Positions 14,496 through 25,774 of a stretch of 64,000 nt of DNA are shown piece by piece (within the stretch, counting starts at the first letter, position 1; each line of letters opens with the position of its first letter). Origin of the DNA: SCUB01 sp041918675 (GTDB taxonomy: Bacteria > Pseudomonadota > Alphaproteobacteria > Rhizobiales > Xanthobacteraceae); assembly GCA_041918675.1 (NCBI GenBank), contig JAYRVF010000011.1:1-64000 (forward strand), read 5' to 3'. The notes below the pieces were generated by a model. That model saw only the letters and a list, made by a program, of their open reading frames with translations. It did not search any database and had not been told where the DNA came from. Position numbers and translations under genes: made by a program.

Positions 14496-15713
14496 TCAGG
14501 CCGGCGCCAGCGCCTTGCTGAGATTTTCCGCGACCTTGTCGAGGAAGCCGGTCGTCGACAGCCACCGCTGGTCAGCGCCGACGAGCAGGGCGAGGTCCTT
14601 GGTCATGTAGCCGGCCTCGACCGTCTCCACGCAGACATGCTCCAGCGTGTGGGCGAAATTGGTCAGCGCGTCGTTGTTGTCGAGCTTGGCGCGATGGGCG
14701 AGCCCGCGCGACCAGGCGAAGATCGACGCGATCGAGTTGGTCGAGGTCTCCTTGCCCTTCTGGTGCTCGCGATAATGGCGCGTCACGGTGCCGTGCGCGG
14801 CCTCGGCCTCCACCGTCTGTCCGTCCGGCGTCATCAACACCGAGGTCATCAGTCCGAGCGAGCCATAGCCCTGCGCCACGGTGTCGGACTGCACGTCGCC
14901 GTCGTAGTTCTTGCACGACCAGACATAGCCGCCCGACCATTTCAGCGCCGACGCCACCATGTCGTCGATCAGGCGATGCTCGTAGGTCAGGTGCAGCTTG
15001 TCGAACTCGTCCTTGAACTCGGCGTCGAAGACCTCCTCGAACAGGTCCTTGAAGCGGCCGTCATAGGCCTTGAGAATTGTGTTCTTGGTCGAAAGATAGA
15101 CCGGATATTTGCGCGCGATGCCGTAGTTGAACGAGGCGCGGGCAAAATCCTTGATCGACTCGTCGAGGTTGTACATCGCCATGGCGACGCCGCCGCCCGG
15201 GGCCTTGAACACTTCCCGCTCGATGACGGTGCCGTCCTCGCCGATGAACTTCACCGACAGCGTGCCCTTGCCGGGGAACTTGAAGTCGGTGGCGCGGTAC
15301 TGGTCGCCGAAGGCATGGCGGCCGATGACGATGGGCTTGGTCCAGCCGGGCACCAGTCGCGGCACGTTCTTGCAGATGATCGGTTCGCGGAAGATGACGC
15401 CGCCGAGAATGTTGCGGATGGTGCCGTTCGGCGACTTCCACATCTCCTTGAGGTTGAACTCCTTCACGCGCGCCTCGTCGGGCGTGATCGTCGCGCATTT
15501 GACGCCGACGCCGTATTTCTTGATGGCGTTGGCGGCGTCGACCGTGACCTGATCGTTGGTCTTGTCGCGATATTCGATGCCGAGGTCGTAATAATCCAGC
15601 GTCACGTCGAGGTAGGGATGGATCAGCTTGTCCTTGATGTACTGCCAGATGATCCGGGTCATTTCGTCGCCGTCGAGTTCGACGACCGGGTTGGCCACTT
15701 TGATTTTCGTCAT
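14496..15713 (-). CDS. icd: NADP-dependent isocitrate dehydrogenase (homodimeric, eukaryotic-like type)
   Basis: This enzyme oxidatively decarboxylates isocitrate to 2-oxoglutarate in the TCA cycle and makes NADPH. The 405-residue chain is of the subfamily shared by alphaproteobacteria and mitochondria. It has an NPVVELDGDEMTRIIW N-terminus, the substrate-site residues in SPNGTIRN, and the NYDGDVQSD and EAAHGTVTRHYR segments near the cofactor site. Length and motifs are complete. It is a single gene with its own terminator at 14413-14446. Confidence 0.97.
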   Translation of the reverse strand: MTKIKVANPVVELDGDEMTRIIWQYIKDKLIHPYLDVTLDYYDLGIEYRDKTNDQVTVDAANAIKKYGVGVKCATITPDEARVKEFNLKEMWKSPNGTIRNILGGVIFREPIICKNVPRLVPGWTKPIVIGRHAFGDQYRATDFKFPGKGTLSVKFIGEDGTVIEREVFKAPGGGVAMAMYNLDESIKDFARASFNYGIARKYPVYLSTKNTILKAYDGRFKDLFEEVFDAEFKDEFDKLHLTYEHRLIDDMVASALKWSGGYVWSCKNYDGDVQSDTVAQGYGSLGLMTSVLMTPDGQTVEAEAAHGTVTRHYREHQKGKETSTNSIASIFAWSRGLAHRAKLDNNDALTNFAHTLEHVCVETVEAGYMTKDLALLVGADQRWLSTTGFLDKVAENLSKALAPA

Positions 15714-15896
15714 AGGTGGGAACCTCTTTCGGAGCGCGGCTCCTGGCGGAGCGCGACGGCTGGATGCGAGCGGCCATGCCGTGCTGGCGGTGCGCCGGGG
15801 GCCGGCGAACGGACCGCATCTTAGGACAGCCGTCTCATATCATCACGAAAGCGGCGCGCAAGCCCGTTCCGCGCGGGGAGTTGGCGGTTCGCCCAT

Positions 15897-17978
15897 TCAC
15901 CTTTTGGCTAAGAGGCGCCTGGCGCGCAGGAAGCGCCGCGATTCGCCCGCGATCTGCAACGGCGTGATGGCGATAAGGCGGAGGGTGCGGGCAAGGGCCC
16001 GCCGGCTTGCGACACACGCGCGCACCGCCTCGGCCGCGACCGGGGAGGCGAGCGCATAGGCCCACCAAATGCCGGCGGCTGGCCGCGTGCTCTGGTTCCA
16101 GGGCTTGCTGCCGCCGAAATGGATGATTTTCGCCTCCGCCAATATGGCGAGCTGCTTTCGGCCGGACGATCCGTCGAGCATGGCGCGGAATCGATTCGTC
16201 GGCACCAGCGCGTTCCAGCTTGGATCGAGAGCGCGATAGGATTGGGCAAACAGCCTATTCAATATGCACTGGTCGTGAAGCCAGATGCGGTCTTCCTCGC
16301 GCGAGATGATCTCCCGCGCGCGGTGGCTCAACCCCATCTCGCGCGCGCGCTCAAGATCGATCAACAAGACGCCCGAGTTGAAATAGCGCGCCATTGCCTC
16401 GTCGGAAAGACCGAGAACCTCGCCCATATAAGCGCGCACGGTGCCGGCGAATCGGGGCAGGCTGATCGCGCGATCGAGCGCGCGCCGGCGGCCGACCGGC
16501 ACGTCGACGCACGCCCCGAGCGGCGCGCCGTCGAGCGGCGTGTCAAACAGCTCCGCCACGTCGCGCGTCGCCACCACGTCCGTGTCGAGATAGAGTACAC
16601 GTGGGGAGCACGGCAGCAGATCGCCGAGCAATATCCGGTGATAGTAGATCTCCTCGGGCCAACCTCGCGGGGCCACGCGCGCGATGTCGGCCGCCAGATC
16701 GTGAACCTCGATCTTGAAGTGAGGCCGCTCCAGCGCGATGATCGGGGCGAGCGCGTCGGCATCGCGTCCGAGATGGAAGACGTGAACGACATAGGCGCGC
16801 CGCCAATTCGAATTCGCCAGCACCGAGGCGATCGCCACGACCGCCGGGATGATGAAGCCCGAATCGAAGAAGAAAGCGAGCTCGATGGGCGCGGCGTCGG
16901 CCGCCGCTTCCCGCCGCGCGCCTTGATCGTCGGCGACCGCTTGAATCGGCGAGACTTCCCGTTCCTGTTCGCGCATCCGCAGCCTCGTGCGGACGAGCGT
17001 CGGCAGTTCCCGCAGGATTTGCAGGGGCGTGAGCGCCAGCGAATAGAAGGTGCGCGGGCTCCAGCGCGACTTGCCGAGAAAATTCCGGACGACGAGCCCA
17101 GCGGCTGGCGAGGCGAGCGCGTTCGCCCACCACAGGCCCGCGCGCGGACGGTTGGAGTGATTCCAGGGCTTGTTGCTCGCGAAATGGAGAATCGCGGGAC
17201 GCGACAGCGCCGCGAGCTGAAGCGCGGCGGGACGCGAGCGGTGCAAGACGATCTCGCGTACCAGCCGCTGGCGCCCGACCGGGGGCATCGCGTTCCATTT
17301 CGGATCGAGGATGGTGTAGTCGGCGGCGAAAAGATGATTGAGGACGCATTGGTCGAAATTCATGAGGCGCCGGCTCTCGCGCGCCCAAAACTCGAAGGCC
17401 CGTCGCACGAGCCCGAATTGGCGTAGCGCCGGAAGATCGAGCAGCATGACGCCGGCATTGAAGTAATCGCCGCGCGCGGCGGCCGGCAGCTTCAGGACCT
17501 CGTCGAGATAGGCCCCGGCCGTGCCGTGATAGACCCGGTCGGGAGTGAGCCGCCCTCGTTCCACGCGCCAGCGCATCGGCAAATCGACGCAGGCGCCGAG
17601 CGGCTTGCCCTTGAGATCGGTGTCGTACAATTCGGCGACGTCCTGGCGCACGACAAGATCGACGTCGAGATAGAGCAGGCGATCGACGTCGTGCAGCAGG
17701 TCGGGAAGCAACAGACGCTGAAAGGTCATGGAGCTGGGCCACCCTTCGGGACGAAGCGCCGCGGCTTCGGCGTCGATGTCGTGCACGACGATATTGAACC
17801 ATGGTCGCCGCAGCGACCGAATGGGTTCAAGCGCGCGCGTATCGACGCCGCGGCGGAACACGTGCACGCGGTAGTCCCGCGCGGGCGACGCCGTGGCCAC
17901 GAGCGAGGTCAGCGCCACGACGGCGCTTTCCAGGACGCCGTCGTCGAATATGATCGCGATCTCGATAACGCTCTGCAT
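15897..17978 (-). CDS. Tandem-domain family 8 glycosyltransferase
   Basis: The 693-residue protein contains two complete GT8-like domains. The first (about 5-310) has the metal/nucleotide-sugar motif LYLDVD at 103-107, and the second (about 365-690) has LYLDTD near 464. Each ends with a matching ILHFASNKPWN or IIHFGGSKPWN stretch and a WW(A/N)ALASP segment. The halves are clearly related, so it arose by internal duplication. GT8 enzymes transfer hexoses, often in lipopolysaccharide core synthesis; donor and acceptor cannot be read here. No signal peptide is seen, so it is probably cytosolic or membrane-peripheral. It stands alone. Confidence 0.88.
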   Translation of the reverse strand: MQSVIEIAIIFDDGVLESAVVALTSLVATASPARDYRVHVFRRGVDTRALEPIRSLRRPWFNIVVHDIDAEAAALRPEGWPSSMTFQRLLLPDLLHDVDRLLYLDVDLVVRQDVAELYDTDLKGKPLGACVDLPMRWRVERGRLTPDRVYHGTAGAYLDEVLKLPAAARGDYFNAGVMLLDLPALRQFGLVRRAFEFWARESRRLMNFDQCVLNHLFAADYTILDPKWNAMPPVGRQRLVREIVLHRSRPAALQLAALSRPAILHFASNKPWNHSNRPRAGLWWANALASPAAGLVVRNFLGKSRWSPRTFYSLALTPLQILRELPTLVRTRLRMREQEREVSPIQAVADDQGARREAAADAAPIELAFFFDSGFIIPAVVAIASVLANSNWRRAYVVHVFHLGRDADALAPIIALERPHFKIEVHDLAADIARVAPRGWPEEIYYHRILLGDLLPCSPRVLYLDTDVVATRDVAELFDTPLDGAPLGACVDVPVGRRRALDRAISLPRFAGTVRAYMGEVLGLSDEAMARYFNSGVLLIDLERAREMGLSHRAREIISREEDRIWLHDQCILNRLFAQSYRALDPSWNALVPTNRFRAMLDGSSGRKQLAILAEAKIIHFGGSKPWNQSTRPAAGIWWAYALASPVAAEAVRACVASRRALARTLRLIAITPLQIAGESRRFLRARRLLAKR

Positions 17979-18130
17979 GCCTTTGAAAACCGGCGCTGAA
18001 CCCGGTCGCGGCCGCGTCGCCGTTCGGCGCGCGTGATCGCAGGGGCCCTCACAGATCGGCGCAATCGCGTGGGCGGGTCAAGCTCGTTTTTGCTCGACGC
18101 ATGTGGCGAGGCTGGGGCATATCACCGTCC

Positions 18131-19330
18131 ATGGCTGGATCGGGAACGGACAGGACGAAATCACGGGTTGAACCCGGCGGGCCCATCGTGGTGCTGGTTG
18201 CGCCGCAGCTCGGCGAGAACATTGGCATGTCCGCGCGCGCGATGGGCAATTTCGGCCTGACCACGCTGCGCCTGGTCGATCCCCGCGACGGCTGGCCCAA
18301 CCTTCAGGCGGAGCGGGCGGCCTCGGGCGCGGACGCGGTGCTGGCGGGCGTTGAAATATTCGACAGCATCGAAAAGGCGGTGGCCGACTGCGCGCTCGTT
18401 TTCGCGACCACCGCGCGGGCGCACGATCAGGCCAAGCCCGTCGTTTCCCCGGAGGCGGCCGCGCGCGAGATGGCGCCGTGCGTCGCGGGCGGCGGGAAGG
18501 TCGCCGTGCTGTTCGGCCGCGAACGCTACGGGCTGGAGAACACCGAAGTCGCGCTCGCCGATCGCATCATCACGTTTCCGGTCAATCCGGCCTTCGCGTC
18601 CCTCAATCTCGCGCAGTCCGTCCTGCTCGTCGGCTACGAATGGTTCAAGCTCGCGACCGGCGGCGCGCTTCCCTTCGCGATGCCGGAAAAATCCGCGCCC
18701 GCGCGCAAGGAGCAGCTCCACGCCTTTTTCGAAAATCTGGAGCGGGAGCTGGAGCGGGTCGAGTTCTTCCGCCCGCCCGAAAAGCGCGAGACCATGACGA
18801 TCAACCTGCGCAACATTTTCGCGCGCATGGCGCCATCGCAGCAGGATGTGCAGACGCTGCAGGGCGTGATCATGGCGATCGCGGAAGGGCGCAAGGGGCC
18901 GGCCGCCGGCGGCGTGCTCGACGGACAAGAGGCGGGGCGACTGCGCGAGTTGCTCGCCGAGCACGGGCTCGGGCGGGTGCCGTCGGAACGCGGACCGGTG
19001 CGGGGGCTCGCCCGGCTACTGCGGCGCAATCCGACCGACGCCGAGCGCGAGATTTGGAGCGCGCTCGTCAACGACCGCCGTTTCGCGGGCAGGGGCTTCA
19101 AGCGGCAGACGCCGATCGGCGCCCATATCGTCGACTTCGTATCGTTCGCGCTTCGCACCGTGATCGAGCTCGTGCCCGAGGACGAAAGCGAGGCGGCCCG
19201 GCGCGCCCGCGAGGAGCGCGCCGTCTGGCTCGCGGCGCGCGACTATCGGGTGATCGATTTTTCAGTCGCCGAATTCACGCGCGAGCCCGCGCGGGCGCTG
19301 GACGCGCTCGCCGCCGAGCTCGACCGATGA
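18131..19330 (+). CDS. trmJ: tRNA (cytidine/uridine-2'-O-)-methyltransferase TrmJ fused to a C-terminal DUF559 domain
   Basis: Residues about 1-240 are a SPOUT-class TrmJ methyltransferase, which 2'-O-methylates position 32 of tRNAs. It has GPIVVLVAPQLGENIGMSARAMGNF at the N-terminus, LFGRERYGLENTE, and the knot segment FASLNLAQSVLLVGYE. After a linker, residues about 295-397 resemble DUF559, a Vsr/restriction-endonuclease-like fold (NPTDAEREIW, FKRQTPIGAHIVDF, TVIEL). The usual E-x-DG-x-x-H active site is altered (IELVPEDES), so nuclease activity is doubtful. The start at 18131 is preferred to 18101 by family similarity; neither has a strong Shine-Dalgarno sequence. Confidence 0.88.
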   Translation: MAGSGTDRTKSRVEPGGPIVVLVAPQLGENIGMSARAMGNFGLTTLRLVDPRDGWPNLQAERAASGADAVLAGVEIFDSIEKAVADCALVFATTARAHDQAKPVVSPEAAAREMAPCVAGGGKVAVLFGRERYGLENTEVALADRIITFPVNPAFASLNLAQSVLLVGYEWFKLATGGALPFAMPEKSAPARKEQLHAFFENLERELERVEFFRPPEKRETMTINLRNIFARMAPSQQDVQTLQGVIMAIAEGRKGPAAGGVLDGQEAGRLRELLAEHGLGRVPSERGPVRGLARLLRRNPTDAEREIWSALVNDRRFAGRGFKRQTPIGAHIVDFVSFALRTVIELVPEDESEAARRAREERAVWLAARDYRVIDFSVAEFTREPARALDALAAELDR

Positions 19331-19408
19331 GCGTGGCCGGACGGCTCGGTTGACGCGGTTATCCGCCGCGCGGGTGGTCGCGGCTTGTGTCGCGCGCGCC
19401 GCGCCGGC

Positions 19409-19732
19409 CTATTTTCCGGTCTTGATCTGCTCGACCGCCGCGGCGAAGAATTCGTCGAGCTTCTTCATGATTTCCTGGTCGCTGACGGCGAGTTTGCGCG
19501 CGTCGAAATCGGCGCGCAGCTTGCGCACGACGTCGCCGACGCCCGGCTCCTCGAAATCGGCGGCGACGACCGTCTTGGCGTAGGCCTCGGCGTCCGCGCC
19601 GGTGATGCCGAGCTTCTCGGCGGCCCACAGCCCGGCGAGCTTGTTCCGCCGCGCCTCGGCCTTGAATTTGAGCTCTTCGTCATGCGCGAACTTCTTCTCG
19701 AAGCCTTCCTCGCGCTTGTCGAATGTCGTCAT
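19409..19732 (-). CDS. ATP synthase zeta-type inhibitor protein (DUF1476)
   Basis: The 107-residue, highly charged, largely helical protein starts MTTFDKREEGFEKKFAHDEELKFKAEARRN. It matches the DUF1476 family, whose Paracoccus denitrificans member is the zeta subunit that blocks rotation of F1Fo-ATPase in the hydrolysis direction. The inhibitory region is the N-terminal segment. The family is essentially restricted to alphaproteobacteria, which supports the taxonomic call. It is divergent from purC and convergent with trmJ, not with ATP synthase genes. Confidence 0.9.
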   Translation of the reverse strand: MTTFDKREEGFEKKFAHDEELKFKAEARRNKLAGLWAAEKLGITGADAEAYAKTVVAADFEEPGVGDVVRKLRADFDARKLAVSDQEIMKKLDEFFAAAVEQIKTGK

Positions 19733-20093
19733 CGTCGTCTCCGATTTCCCACTGCCGCGCCAGATCGTCGCCGGCGCAGGCCATCCATAACGGGCGGTGG
19801 CGGGCGAGGCAACGGGAAGCCGTCTCTCTTTTGGCGTACGCGATTGAATGACGCGGCCGCATGCATATCTTCGGGGATACGGGGGATTTGAACGCCCGCC
19901 GCGCGCCCTCGGCGTTGTGCTGGCCCGGTCAATGGGATAGGTTCCGCCAAGGCTGGACCTGTTGCATTTTTGCCGCAGGTAGACCGGCCGCTCCGGCGTT
20001 TTTCCGTGCGCTTTCCGCCCGACTCGTTGTCTAAATGTTCTGTTCCGGAGCCCGTTTCACCCGATGGATTCCCAAACCCCACGGTACCTGCCG
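19733..20093. other. 361-bp divergent intergenic region between DUF1476 gene and purC
   Basis: This interval must carry promoters for both the zeta-inhibitor gene (minus) and the purCSQL cluster (plus). I see no clear operator, riboswitch or repeat. A T-run (GCATTTTTGCC, about 19969-19979) is the only AT-rich patch. Confidence 0.4.
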
Positions 20094-20861
20094 ATGAGCC
20101 GCCGTCGCCGCATTTACGAAGGCAAGGCCAAGGTCCTTTACGAGGGACCGGAGCCGGGCACGTTGATCCAGCACTTCAAGGACGACGCCACCGCCTTCAA
20201 CGCCAAGAAGCACCAGATCATCGAGGGCAAGGGCGTCCTCAACAACCGGATTTCGGAATACGTCTTCCAGCACCTCAACGACATCGGGGTGCCGACGCAT
20301 TTCATCCGCCGGCTCAACATGCGCGAGCAGCTCATCCGCGAGGTCGAGATCGTGCCGCTCGAGGTGGTGGTGCGCAACGTCGCCGCCGGATCGCTGTCGC
20401 AGCGCCTCGGCATCGAGGAGGGCACGCAGCTTCCCCGCTCGATCATCGAGTTCTATTACAAGAACGACCAGCTCGGCGATCCGATGGTCTCCGAAGAGCA
20501 CATCACCGCGTTCGGCTGGGCGACGCCCCAGGAGATCGACGACATCATGGCGCTCGCCATTCGCGTCAACGATTTCCTCTCCGGCCTGTTCCTCGGCGTC
20601 GGCATCCGGCTCGTCGACTTCAAGATGGAATGCGGGCGGCTGTGGGAAGGGGAGATGATGCGCATCGTCGTTGCCGACGAAATCTCCCCGGATTCGTGCC
20701 GGCTGTGGGACATCAAGACCAACGACAAGATGGACAAGGACCGCTTCCGCCGCGATCTCGGCGGGCTCCTGGAGGCCTATACCGAGGTGGCCAAGCGGCT
20801 CGGCATCATCGCCGAGAACGAGCGCCCGCAGGGCTCCGGTCCGGTTCTTGTGAAGGGCTGA
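20094..20861 (+). CDS. purC: Phosphoribosylaminoimidazole-succinocarboxamide synthase
   Basis: PurC joins CAIR and aspartate using ATP to give SAICAR in purine synthesis. The 255-residue product starts MSRRRRIYEGKAKVLYEGPEPG and contains the family segments LNNRISEYVFQHLN, EVVVRNVAAGSLSQRLG and LVDFKMECGRL, plus the aspartate/ATP-site DEISPDSCRLWD. The start at 20094 fits rhizobial PurC; an ATG ten codons upstream (20064) is possible. It is the first gene of purC-purS-purQ-purL. Confidence 0.96.
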   Translation: MSRRRRIYEGKAKVLYEGPEPGTLIQHFKDDATAFNAKKHQIIEGKGVLNNRISEYVFQHLNDIGVPTHFIRRLNMREQLIREVEIVPLEVVVRNVAAGSLSQRLGIEEGTQLPRSIIEFYYKNDQLGDPMVSEEHITAFGWATPQEIDDIMALAIRVNDFLSGLFLGVGIRLVDFKMECGRLWEGEMMRIVVADEISPDSCRLWDIKTNDKMDKDRFRRDLGGLLEAYTEVAKRLGIIAENERPQGSGPVLVKG

Positions 20862-20972
20862 GAATCGCCATCGTCCCGCGATTGAGGGGGGCGGGAATCG
20901 GTGCTAGCCAAGGGTGAAACCCACTTCCGACGGGGGCTGTACGCCCCCGTCCGCATTCGGATGAGGCGACCC

Positions 20973-21215
20973 ATGAAAGCCCGCGTCACCGTCACGCTGA
21001 AATCCGGCATTCTCGACCCGCAGGGCAAGGCGATCGAAGGCGCGCTGAAGTCGCTTGGGCTGGAAGGCGTCGCCAGCGTCCGCCAGGGCAAGGTGTTCGA
21101 CATCGAACTTGCCGCCGCCGACAAGGCCAAGGCCGAGGCGCTGCTGAAAGCCGCCGCCGACAAGCTCCTCGCCAACACAGTGATCGAGAACTACCGCGTC
21201 GAGGTCGTCGGGTAG
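20973..21215 (+). CDS. purS: Phosphoribosylformylglycinamidine synthase subunit PurS
   Basis: PurS is the small 80-residue structural subunit that lets PurQ and the short PurL form active FGAM synthase, channelling ammonia between them. It begins MKARVTVTLKSGILDPQGKAI and has the VRQGKVFDIEL strand typical of the family. The start at 20973 was chosen for family length; the frame is open 24 codons further upstream. It lies 12 bp before purQ. Confidence 0.95.
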   Translation: MKARVTVTLKSGILDPQGKAIEGALKSLGLEGVASVRQGKVFDIELAAADKAKAEALLKAAADKLLANTVIENYRVEVVG

Positions 21216-21227
21216 GACGAACCGGTC

Positions 21228-21929
21228 ATGAAATCCGCCGTTCTCGTCTTCCCCGGCATCAATCGCGAAACGGACATGGCGCGCGCGCTCGCGCTCGTCT
21301 CGGGCGTCAAGCCGGCGATGGTATGGCATGCCGAACACGAATTGCCGAAGGGCACCGATCTCGTCGTCGTGCCGGGCGGCTTTTCCTACGGCGACTATCT
21401 GCGCTGCGGCGCGATCGCGGCGCGCTCGGCCGTGATGGACGCGGTGCGCGCGCACGCGGCCAAGGGCGGCCTGGTGCTCGGCGTCTGCAACGGCTTTCAG
21501 ATTCTCTGCGAGTCGGGGCTCCTGCCGGGCGTGCTGATGCGCAACGCGCGGCTGAAGTTCATCTGCAAGGACGTGTTTCTACGCGTCGAACGCAATGACT
21601 CACCTTTCACGCGGGGCTACGCGACGCATCAGGTCATCCGCGTGCCGGTCGCGCATGGCGAGGGCAATTACGAGGCCGATCACGACACCATCGCGCGCCT
21701 CGAAGGGGAAGGGCGGGTGCTGTTTCGCTATGCCTCGCCCACCGGCGAGATCGGCGAGGAATGGAACATCAACGGCGCGACCAATTCCATCGCGGGCATC
21801 GTCAATGAGCGCGGCAACGTGCTCGGGTTGATGCCGCATCCGGAAAATCACGTCGAGCCGGTGATGGGTTCGATCGATGGCCGCGGCCTGTTCGAAGGGC
21901 TGGCGAAACATTTTGCGAAGGTGGCGTGA
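21228..21929 (+). CDS. purQ: Phosphoribosylformylglycinamidine synthase subunit PurQ (glutaminase)
   Basis: PurQ is the class I glutamine amidotransferase subunit that supplies ammonia to PurL. The 233-residue product has the nucleophile in GVCNGFQIL near residue 86 and the His/Glu of the triad in MPHPENHVEP near 205. The PGGFSYGDYLRCGA oxyanion region is also present. Its TGA is immediately followed by the purL ATG with no spacer, so the two are probably translationally coupled. Confidence 0.96.
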   Translation: MKSAVLVFPGINRETDMARALALVSGVKPAMVWHAEHELPKGTDLVVVPGGFSYGDYLRCGAIAARSAVMDAVRAHAAKGGLVLGVCNGFQILCESGLLPGVLMRNARLKFICKDVFLRVERNDSPFTRGYATHQVIRVPVAHGEGNYEADHDTIARLEGEGRVLFRYASPTGEIGEEWNINGATNSIAGIVNERGNVLGLMPHPENHVEPVMGSIDGRGLFEGLAKHFAKVA

Positions 21930-24146
<2,217 letters not shown>

Positions 24147-24199
24147 TTCCTGTGCGGCGAGGCAAGTTTTGGAATTCAGAGGGCTAATGGAGCCTGATC

Positions 24200-24409
24200 A
24201 TGGCGCATTCGAAGCTGGTTGCTGTAAAAACAGACTTGGGAACGGCCTACATTCAGCCAGAAGCGGTTCAGTTCATTCAGCCGCTTCAAATAGGGGCTCC
24301 CCGTTGTGATGTGTTTCTGATTGCCGGCGGCGGGCAGGGAAACAAAGCATTCACAGTGACAGAAACCGCCGACGTAATCGCACAGCGGCTAAACGCGGCC
24401 ATGGTCTAA
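24200..24409 (+). CDS. Small conserved-looking hypothetical protein
   Basis: This 69-residue frame starts at an ATG with AATGGAG about 9 nt upstream and has lower GC than its neighbours. The product begins MAHSKLVAVKTDLGTAYIQ and looks like alternating short beta strands followed by a C-terminal helix (TETADVIAQRLNAAM). The strand pattern recalls small FlbD-like proteins, but I cannot claim homology. It sits between purL and bolA. Confidence 0.55.
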   Translation: MAHSKLVAVKTDLGTAYIQPEAVQFIQPLQIGAPRCDVFLIAGGGQGNKAFTVTETADVIAQRLNAAMV

Positions 24410-24429
24410 TAGAAGAAGGTTCTTTTTCG

Positions 24430-24666
24430 ATGCCGATGGATGCCCGGGAAATCGAACGCCTGATCGTGGCTGGGATCCCCGATGCGAAAGTCGAGATCCG
24501 CGACCTCGCCGGCGACGGGGACCACTACGCCGCGACCGTCATTTCGGAGACCTTCCGCGGCAAGTCGCGCGTCCAGCAGCACCAGATCGTCTATCAGTCG
24601 CTCAAGGGGCAGATGGGCGGAGTGCTGCACGCGCTGGCGTTGCAGACCGGCGTTCCGGAGGGGTGA
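24430..24666 (+). CDS. BolA family transcriptional/iron-sulfur trafficking protein
   Basis: The 78-residue product is a compact BolA-fold protein (MPMDAREIERLIVAGIPDAKVEIRDL... then QHQIVYQSLKGQM with the conserved helix). BolA proteins pair with CGFS glutaredoxins to hold or pass [2Fe-2S] clusters and sense iron status. The glutaredoxin gene is the next gene, 214 bp downstream, matching the conserved bolA-grxD pairing in alphaproteobacteria. The start may be residue 1 or 3. Confidence 0.92.
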   Translation: MPMDAREIERLIVAGIPDAKVEIRDLAGDGDHYAATVISETFRGKSRVQQHQIVYQSLKGQMGGVLHALALQTGVPEG

Positions 24667-24786
24667 GCGGAGCGCGGCGGATCAAGCTCCGTCGGTCGGC
24701 TCCGGCGCATGCTTCCGCGTTCGGCGCCGGACTTGACCCGGCGACGCTTCGAGCTTCAAAAAGCGGGTTGGAAAGCTGAAATGAAC

Positions 24787-24805
24787 GGCCGGATCACGTC
24801 CGGCC
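24787..24805. other. Hairpin between bolA and the glutaredoxin gene
   Basis: GGCCGGA and TCCGGCC form a perfect 7-bp stem with a 5-nt loop. There is no T-tract on the plus strand, so it is more likely an mRNA stability or attenuating structure than a full terminator. Confidence 0.4.
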
Positions 24806-24880
24806 TTGACAAGGATGGAAGACGGCGGCGCGGAGGGGTCGGCCGGCCGGCTTCATGGTGAAGACGAAGAAAGGCGCAAG

Positions 24881-25212
24881 ATGAGCATCCAGGACTTTAT
24901 CGGCAATGAACTGAAGTCGAACGACGTCGTGTTGTTCATGAAGGGCACCCCTCAATTTCCGATGTGCGGGTTTTCCGGCCAGGTCGTGCAGATCCTCGAC
25001 CATTTGGGCGTGACCTATAAGGGCCTCAACGTCCTCGACTCCGACGAACTGCGCACCGGCATCAAGGAATATTCCAACTGGCCGACCATTCCCCAGCTCT
25101 ATGTGAAGGGCGAGTTCGTCGGCGGTTGCGACATCGTGCGCGAGATGTTTCAGTCGAACGAGCTGTTCGAACTGTTGACCGATCGCGGCGTCGCGTTGCG
25201 TCACAACGCGAA

Positions 25213-25216
<4 letters not shown>
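24881..25216 (+). CDS. grxD: Monothiol glutaredoxin, Grx4/Grx5 (CGFS) type
   Basis: This 111-residue protein carries the CGFS active site (Cys29 in MKGTPQFPMCGFS) and the glutathione-binding WPTIPQLYVKGEFVGGCDI segment. Such proteins carry [2Fe-2S] clusters with glutathione and deliver them to apo-proteins together with BolA. The start at 24881 was chosen for AAAGGCGCAAG just upstream and for family length. Its TGA overlaps a GTG start of the macro-domain gene. Confidence 0.95.
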
Positions 25217-25752
<536 letters not shown>

Positions 25753-25774
25753 TGGACGCAGTCGGTGATATTGA

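Noticed and set aside
14457..15824. 455-codon plus-strand frame opposite icd
   Set aside because: It is antisense to a complete NADP-isocitrate dehydrogenase, with no motif of its own.
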